Assembly (NCBI RefSeq): GCF_001298715.1
Contig: NZ_CDSC02000460.1
Span: 1 to 10,063, forward strand
Reading direction: 5' to 3'
DNA length: 10,063 nucleotides
Source: Bathymodiolus azoricus thioautotrophic gill symbiont
GTDB lineage: Bacteria; Pseudomonadota; Gammaproteobacteria; PS1; Pseudothioglobaceae
Shown in pieces: positions 5,751 through 10,063 of this stretch (positions are counted from its first letter, which is position 1; every line of letters begins with the position of its first letter). The notes under the pieces were generated by a model, which was not told the origin of the DNA, made no database searches, and saw only the letters and a list, made by a program, of their open reading frames with translations. Position numbers and translations under genes: made by a program.

Positions 5751-7563
5751 ATCGAACTTTAACATTAATTAATTCTTCACCTTCTTCACTCATTATATGA
5801 GTAGAACAGGCAAGACATGGGTCGAAACTGTGCAAAGTGCGTAAAATTTCAACCGGCTCATTGGCACGCTCAACAGGGGTTCCCATTAAGCTGGCCTCAA
5901 AGGCACCAATATTTCCCTCTGGGTCCCGAGGTGACCCATTCCAAGTTGTTGGAACAATACACTGGTAATTGTCAATTTTTCCATCTTTAATCACAATCCA
6001 ATGCGCATTTGCACCACGAGGAGCAGCTACTGTACCTACACCTTTGGCATTTTTTGGCCAAGTTTTAGGATCCCATTTTTCCATGTTAGCAGTTGAGCTA
6101 TCGCCACTCTTTATATTTTTGATTAACGCATGCCAATCTTCCACCATCATTTCAGCGCAATATTCGGACTCTAATGCTCTTGCAAGCGTTCTACCTATAG
6201 TAGATTGCAGCGCTTGCTTCATATTAAGTTCAGTGCCAGCTAAAGCGTTAAATCCAGAAAGTGCCTTAGTGGTTTGTTCTGTGATGTACTCATGTCCTTG
6301 TGCGATTGCTAAAACATAACGAGATAAAGGACCCACTTCAACTGCATGCCCTCTCCAGCGAGGGGATTTAATCCATGAGTATTTAGCACTTTCATCAAGC
6401 TCCTTAATATCGGTTCTTGTGCCTTTAGTTTTGGATCCTAACTCATAGTTTGGCTCTGTAATACCATCCCATGGGTGTAGTCCTTTGGTTTCATCTGGAT
6501 ATTTATACCAAGAATGTGTAACAAATTCTTGCACTTGCTCTGGGTCTTTTGGATCAACTGGAAATACCTCATCCCAATTGTCATTAAGAATAACGCCACC
6601 TGGCAATTGATCGGTAGATTTATCATAATTAACTTTAGGATAAGCGCCGTAATCCATGACACTTTTTGCACCAATACCGCCACCCCATAGTTGTCCCTTA
6701 TAAAAACTGGCAATAGCAATAACATCAGGCACATAAACATTATTATTAAACTGCACCATTTCATCAATGCGTGATTTAACAAAATTTAAACGCTCCATAT
6801 TTAGGGGTGCACCTGCAGCCATATCGCCATCCATATTAATTGCACACGGGACGCCACCAACAAGATAATTTGGGTGTGGATTTTTACCACCAAAAATAGT
6901 ATGCAACTTAACAAACTCTTTTTGCAAGTCCAAGGCTTCCAAATAATGCGCTACCGCCATTAAATCTGCTTCGGGAGAAAGCTTATAAGCAGGATTGTCC
7001 CAATAACCATTTTTAAAGGGTCCTAATTGCCCCGATTCAATAAACTTACGAATTCTAGTTTGAATATCTTTAAAATATCCAGGGCTAGATTTGGCATGCT
7101 TAGGCGATACGATATTTTGCAACCCTGAGGTTGCCTTCGGGTTTGCCTTTAATGCATTCACTGGATTGACCCAGTCCAACGCATGCAAGTGATAAAAATG
7201 CACAACATGATCGTGCACTTGCAAAGTTTTTGCCATCATTTCACGAATAAGATGCGCATTAAGTGGGATTTTAATATCCAACGCATCCTCTACTGCTCTA
7301 CAAGATGCCAGCGCATGGCACCCTGTACAAACGCCACAAATTCTCTCAACAAAAGCCCAAGCATCGCGGGGGTCTCTACCTCTTAAAATCACTTCAAGTC
7401 CACGCCACATTGTACCCGTGGAAACCGCATTAACAATCACATTGTTTTTGTCTAAATTGACTTCACAACGCATATGTCCTTCAATTCTAGTAACAGGATC
7501 CACAACAACACGCTGACCGCCGTTGTCCAAAGTGTAACCATTGGGTGTATTTATAACTGACAT
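5749..7563 (-). CDS. hupL: HupL, [NiFe]-hydrogenase large (catalytic) subunit
   Basis: This 604-residue subunit holds the Ni-Fe(CN)2CO site where H2 is split. RIEGH (26-30) contains the proton-transfer Glu28. RICGVC (74-79) supplies two nickel cysteines (C76, C79), and DPCLAC (581-586) supplies the other two (C583, C586). DPCLACSTH is followed by a 15-residue tail (590-604) ending in VKVR; by family knowledge HupD cleaves after His589 once nickel is inserted. GGKNPHPN (225-232) is another conserved block. It has no signal peptide and is exported together with HupS. Length and motifs fit membrane-bound group 1 uptake hydrogenases. An AGGAGA site inside the end of hupS precedes the ATG, with a 3 bp gap. 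No frameshift or missing residue is seen. Confidence 0.99.
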   Translation of the reverse strand: MSVINTPNGYTLDNGGQRVVVDPVTRIEGHMRCEVNLDKNNVIVNAVSTGTMWRGLEVILRGRDPRDAWAFVERICGVCTGCHALASCRAVEDALDIKIPLNAHLIREMMAKTLQVHDHVVHFYHLHALDWVNPVNALKANPKATSGLQNIVSPKHAKSSPGYFKDIQTRIRKFIESGQLGPFKNGYWDNPAYKLSPEADLMAVAHYLEALDLQKEFVKLHTIFGGKNPHPNYLVGGVPCAINMDGDMAAGAPLNMERLNFVKSRIDEMVQFNNNVYVPDVIAIASFYKGQLWGGGIGAKSVMDYGAYPKVNYDKSTDQLPGGVILNDNWDEVFPVDPKDPEQVQEFVTHSWYKYPDETKGLHPWDGITEPNYELGSKTKGTRTDIKELDESAKYSWIKSPRWRGHAVEVGPLSRYVLAIAQGHEYITEQTTKALSGFNALAGTELNMKQALQSTIGRTLARALESEYCAEMMVEDWHALIKNIKSGDSSTANMEKWDPKTWPKNAKGVGTVAAPRGANAHWIVIKDGKIDNYQCIVPTTWNGSPRDPEGNIGAFEASLMGTPVERANEPVEILRTLHSFDPCLACSTHIMSEEGEELINVKVR

Positions 7564-7566
7564 AAT

Positions 7567-8685
7567 TTATTCTCCTGTGTTTTCTGCTTGATTGGTCTTG
7601 GCACTTTTAAGTGCACTGGCTGCTGCATGCACAGCAATTACCGCGCCTGTAGCACCAGCAACAGCAAATCCGATTTCATCAGCATCCGCCTCAATACCAA
7701 AGCCATGCACCTCAGTTAAGCGGTCATAAAATGAGCCTTTATCCCAAAATCCATCTTCTGAGCAACCAATACAACCATGGCCTGCTTGAATTGGGAAAGA
7801 AGTGCCTTCATTCCAACGAATGGTAGAGCAAGCGTTGTAAGTTGTTGGACCTTTACAGCCAACCTTGTATAAACAATAGCCTTTTTTGGCATTTTCATCG
7901 TCAAACTCTTCCACAAATTGTCCAGCATCAAAATGTGGACGACGATAACATTTATCGTGAATTCTTTGTGAATAAAACATCTTAGGACGGCCTTGTCTGT
8001 CTAAGGTAGGCATTTTGTCAAAAGTTACCATATAAGTAATCACCCCTGTCATAACTTCTGCAATTGGTGGACAACCAGGCACTTTAATGATTGGCTTGTC
8101 AGTGATTAATTTATGTGTTGGTGTTGCTTGTGTAGGATTGGGTCTGGCGGCTTGAACGCAACCCCAAGAAGCACATGAACCCCAAGAAATAATCGCCTTA
8201 CAATGTTTAGCAACTTTTTCAATTTGGTGGTGAAAAGGCTTGCCGGCAATAATACAAGACATGCCGTCTTGATTAAGAGGTGTATTACCCTCAACTGCAA
8301 GAATAAAATTACCATCGTATTTTTCAATAGTCTCATCAATAATGGCTTCTGCTTGCTGCCCTGCTGCCGCCATAATCGTATCATCATAATCTAGCGAAAT
8401 CATAGACAAAATAACATCTTTTGCCAATGGGTGTGCTGAACGAATAAACGATTCTGAACAGCATGTGCACTCTAAGCCATGTAGCCAAAGCACTGGAATT
8501 CTTGGTTTATTTTCCATAGCATAAGCAATCTTACCGACAAACGAAGGCCCTAAGCCTAATGCGGTTGCAGTTAAACTACAATATTTAATAAAACTACGAC
8601 GACTAATCCCCTGTCTTCGCATTACATCATAAAAGCTTTCAGTTGGCGATTTGTCAACCGATCGTGTTAATTCTATATTAGGCAT
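7567..8685 (-). CDS. hupS: HupS, [NiFe]-hydrogenase small (FeS) subunit, oxygen-tolerant type
   Basis: The 372-residue precursor begins with a Tat signal: SRRSFIK at 28-34, a hydrophobic stretch, and predicted cleavage after Ala-Tyr-Ala (54-56), giving a mature N-terminus MENKPRIPV. The proximal cluster region has six cysteines: C73, C75, C76, C171, C176 and C205. Subtracting 56 gives 17, 19, 20, 115, 120 and 149, the positions known for the [4Fe-3S] cluster of oxygen-tolerant E. coli Hyd-1. Distal cluster ligands are H243, C246, C271 and C277; medial [3Fe-4S] ligands are C286, C305 and C308. A C-terminal helix at about 337-360 anchors the protein to the membrane next to HupC. It is the first gene of the operon, with a purine-rich GGGGAGAGG ribosome-binding site and an upstream sigma-54 promoter. 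Confidence 0.99.
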   Translation of the reverse strand: MPNIELTRSVDKSPTESFYDVMRRQGISRRSFIKYCSLTATALGLGPSFVGKIAYAMENKPRIPVLWLHGLECTCCSESFIRSAHPLAKDVILSMISLDYDDTIMAAAGQQAEAIIDETIEKYDGNFILAVEGNTPLNQDGMSCIIAGKPFHHQIEKVAKHCKAIISWGSCASWGCVQAARPNPTQATPTHKLITDKPIIKVPGCPPIAEVMTGVITYMVTFDKMPTLDRQGRPKMFYSQRIHDKCYRRPHFDAGQFVEEFDDENAKKGYCLYKVGCKGPTTYNACSTIRWNEGTSFPIQAGHGCIGCSEDGFWDKGSFYDRLTEVHGFGIEADADEIGFAVAGATGAVIAVHAAASALKSAKTNQAENTGE

Positions 8686-8759
8686 AATCCTCTCCCCTTA
8701 AGTTTATTATTTAATAAAAAAATAATGTACCCTAATCAGTAACAAAGTATACTATTTAA
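8686..8759 (-). promoter_or_regulatory. Predicted 5' leader of the hup mRNA
   Basis: If transcription starts about 12 bases beyond the -12 GC, the hup transcript has a leader of roughly 74 bases. It is very A/T-rich up to the purine-rich GGGGAGAGG ribosome-binding site just before hupS. I see no convincing riboswitch or stable hairpin in it. The exact 5' end is inferred. Confidence 0.5.
8748..8753 (+). promoter_or_regulatory. Possible sigma-70 -10 box (TATACT) for the rpoN-like gene
   Basis: TATACT lies 26 bases before the ATG of the divergent sigma-54 gene and matches the TATAAT consensus at five of six positions. No good -35 box is found 16-18 bases upstream; the best is TGTACC at 8726-8731. 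A start near 8760 would give a leader of about 20 bases, back-to-back with the predicted hup start. In such AT-rich DNA a -10-like hexamer may occur by chance. Confidence 0.35.
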
Positions 8760-8770
8760 TATTAATACAA

Positions 8771-8785
8771 GCAATAACTATGCCA
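8771..8785 (-). promoter_or_regulatory. Sigma-54 -24/-12 promoter of the hup operon
   Basis: On the minus strand these bases read TGGCAT-AGTTA-TTGC, then TT. This matches the sigma-54 consensus TGGCAC-N5-TTGC at every element base except the last of the -24 box, with the correct GG-to-GC spacing. It points to hupS, with a transcription start expected near 8759. Known hup promoters in proteobacteria are often sigma-54 dependent. The site covers the ATG (8780-8782) and the second codon of the divergent rpoN-like gene, so polymerase bound here should interfere with that gene. An enhancer-binding activator would be needed to open the promoter; none is encoded in this window. Confidence 0.82.
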
Positions 8786-10057
8786 AAACACTCATTACAA
8801 CAAAAATTAAGTTTTAATTTCAACTTAACGCCCTTATTAAAAAACTCTATAAATCTACTGTCTATGCCGTATGACGATTTATTAGTTGAAGTGAATAATG
8901 CCTTAAAAGAAAATATTATTTTGACTAAAAATACTAAAAAAACAGATGAATTTTATGTCAATAATAAAACCAATGAAGATTCCTTTGCAAAATTAACCTT
9001 CAAAGAATCTTTGTTTTCTAGTTTAGAAAACCAATTACCAAATATTGGTTTAACCGAAAAACAACTTAATATCGCCTATATTATGCTTGAGAATTTAACC
9101 GAAGTCGGATTTCTAGAGATAAACATTGAGGCAATCATAAGGATTTATTCAAGAAAACACTCCAAGGATCAAGTCAATATTCAGCAGTGTGAGATGGTCA
9201 AAAATAAAATGCAAACCAATCTTGACCCTTTTGGTATTACCTCCTTTAATACGCAAGACTTTTTATTATTACAAGTCAATCATAAGGGAAACCTTGCCGA
9301 TCAATCTTTAATTGTGAAACTTTTATCCGGTGAGACTGATATTTCCCAAATAACCGAAATACAAAGATGTAACTTCATCAAGGTGGTTAAATATTTGAAT
9401 AAAACCCCAGCTGATAATTTAGGTAATATTCAAAACTCATATATACAGCCAGATATTTTTATTAACAAAGTAGGCGATGGTTGGCGCATTAGCCTAAAAA
9501 AGCTACCCGCTATCATGCTCAATAAAGAATATCTAGCGTTACGCAAACAAATTCCAGACAAAACTTTATTCAATGAACATCTAAGCATTGCCCGTGGACT
9601 GGTTGATTTTTTGACTTATCGCAATCAATATTTACAGAGAATTAGCAAGGCGCTGGTCGCCAAACAACATCAAGCGCTTGACAAAGGTCTGGAATACATA
9701 TTACCATTAACGCAAAAACAATTAGCATTGGAACTGGATATGGGTGAATCCACCTTATCGCGTTTAATTAAAAACAAATATATGGATACACCCATTGGTA
9801 CGATTAAAATCCAAGATTTATTTTCTGCCAATGTTGGCAATCATGCTGCAAAATCTATTCAACACAGAATTATTCAAATTATTCACAATGAAAGTATTGC
9901 ACTTTCTGATCAAAAAATATGTGATTTATTAACACGGGACAGGATTGTAATTTGTCGAAGAACAATAACCAAATATCGAAAAAAATTAAATATACCTTGC
10001 GCCCGTTATAGAAAATTATTTAACCTTAAACTCAAAAATAATGACGCTAAAAAATGA
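8780..10057 (+). CDS. Divergent, shortened sigma-54 factor (RpoN paralogue)
   Basis: This 425-residue protein is an RpoN-family sigma-54, which directs RNA polymerase to -24/-12 promoters and needs an enhancer-binding ATPase. Region I (about 5-50) keeps the NLTPLLKNSINLLSM pattern but has only two glutamines where typical RpoN has many. The acidic region II is nearly absent (about 51-70), which accounts for most of the shortfall against the usual 470-500. LDPFGITSFNTQDFLLLQ (148-165) and YIQPDIFINKVGDGWRISL (221-239) match the core-binding domain. GESTLSRLIKNKYMDTPIGT (322-341) is the helix-turn-helix region. The RpoN box, normally ARRTVAKYRE, reads CRRTITKYRK (392-401). It ends with tandem stops TGA TAA. 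There is no strong ribosome-binding site. Its position beside hup, rather than in the usual lptB-rpoN-hpf neighbourhood, suggests a specialised second copy, but it could be the only rpoN of the genome. Confidence 0.93.
   Translation: MPKHSLQQKLSFNFNLTPLLKNSINLLSMPYDDLLVEVNNALKENIILTKNTKKTDEFYVNNKTNEDSFAKLTFKESLFSSLENQLPNIGLTEKQLNIAYIMLENLTEVGFLEINIEAIIRIYSRKHSKDQVNIQQCEMVKNKMQTNLDPFGITSFNTQDFLLLQVNHKGNLADQSLIVKLLSGETDISQITEIQRCNFIKVVKYLNKTPADNLGNIQNSYIQPDIFINKVGDGWRISLKKLPAIMLNKEYLALRKQIPDKTLFNEHLSIARGLVDFLTYRNQYLQRISKALVAKQHQALDKGLEYILPLTQKQLALELDMGESTLSRLIKNKYMDTPIGTIKIQDLFSANVGNHAAKSIQHRIIQIIHNESIALSDQKICDLLTRDRIVICRRTITKYRKKLNIPCARYRKLFNLKLKNNDAKK
8807..8828. promoter_or_regulatory. Inverted repeat upstream of the hup promoter
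   Basis: TTAAGTT and AACTTAA (8807-8813 and 8822-8828) form a perfect 7 bp dyad with an 8-base spacer. It lies about 22 bases upstream of the -24 box, inside codons for region I of the sigma-54 gene. The centre is near -58 relative to the predicted hup start, somewhat closer than usual for an enhancer-binding activator, so it could be an operator or chance symmetry in AT-rich coding DNA. Confidence 0.3.
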
Positions 10058-10063
10058 TAACTT

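Noticed and set aside
5969..6319. Plus-strand reading frame of 116 codons opposite hupL
   Set aside because: It lies wholly within strongly conserved hupL sequence on the other strand and its product resembles nothing known; it is a shadow frame.
6438..6782. Second minus-strand frame of 114 codons inside hupL
   Set aside because: It is out of frame with hupL, which is intact through this stretch, so it is neither a frameshift remnant nor a separate gene.
5749..7563. Extra cysteines C82 and C88 just after the RICGVC motif of HupL as an unusual metal site
   Set aside because: Cysteine at or near these positions may occur in related uptake hydrogenases, and I could not confirm that it is rare, so it is not claimed as unusual.
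1..10063. CRISPR arrays, insertion sequences, tRNA or rRNA genes, phage genes
   Set aside because: No spaced direct repeats, transposase or integrase motifs, or RNA-gene sequences were seen, and nearly all of the window is accounted for by coding sequence.

Overview
The window carries an uptake [NiFe]-hydrogenase operon (hup/hyp) on the minus strand and, divergently on the plus strand, a gene for a sigma-54 (RpoN-type) sigma factor. The DNA is AT-rich and tightly packed. Gene order and protein sequences look gammaproteobacterial. Together with the low GC this suggests a sulfur-oxidising gammaproteobacterium of the SUP05/Thioglobus or bathymodiolin-mussel symbiont type, some of which are known to oxidise hydrogen. 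The taxonomic guess is inference; no marker gene is present.

Layout, in the minus-strand direction of transcription from about 8685 down to 1: hupS (small subunit, Tat signal), hupL (large subunit), a 90-residue two-helix membrane protein in the place where some clusters have hupE, hupC (cytochrome b), hupD (maturation protease), hupF (HypC-like chaperone), hupG (HyaE-like), hupH (HyaF-like), hupI (rubredoxin), hupJ (HybE-like chaperone), hupK (large-subunit-like scaffold), hypA (nickel insertion) and the first 18 codons of hypB, cut by the window edge. Most junctions are stop/start overlaps or gaps of a few bases, so this is very probably one transcript. The largest internal gap (hupC-hupD, 74 bp) holds a weak hairpin with A/T flanks.

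How the genes work together: HupS and HupL form the periplasm-facing enzyme and HupC passes electrons to the quinone pool. HupD trims HupL after HypA/HypB insert nickel. HupF, HupG, HupH, HupI, HupJ and HupK assemble and protect the subunits. HupS has the six-cysteine pattern that builds the [4Fe-3S] proximal cluster of oxygen-tolerant group 1d hydrogenases, and the HupF/G/I set fits maturation in air.

The most unusual part is the control region at 8686-8785. A well-matched -24/-12 sigma-54 promoter (TGGCAT-N5-TTGC) points toward hupS and overlaps the start codon of the divergent rpoN-like gene. That gene encodes a shortened, divergent sigma-54 (425 residues, almost no acidic linker, altered RpoN box). 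This suggests a dedicated sigma-54 for hydrogenase expression that may also repress itself by binding over its own start. No enhancer-binding activator gene is present in the window.
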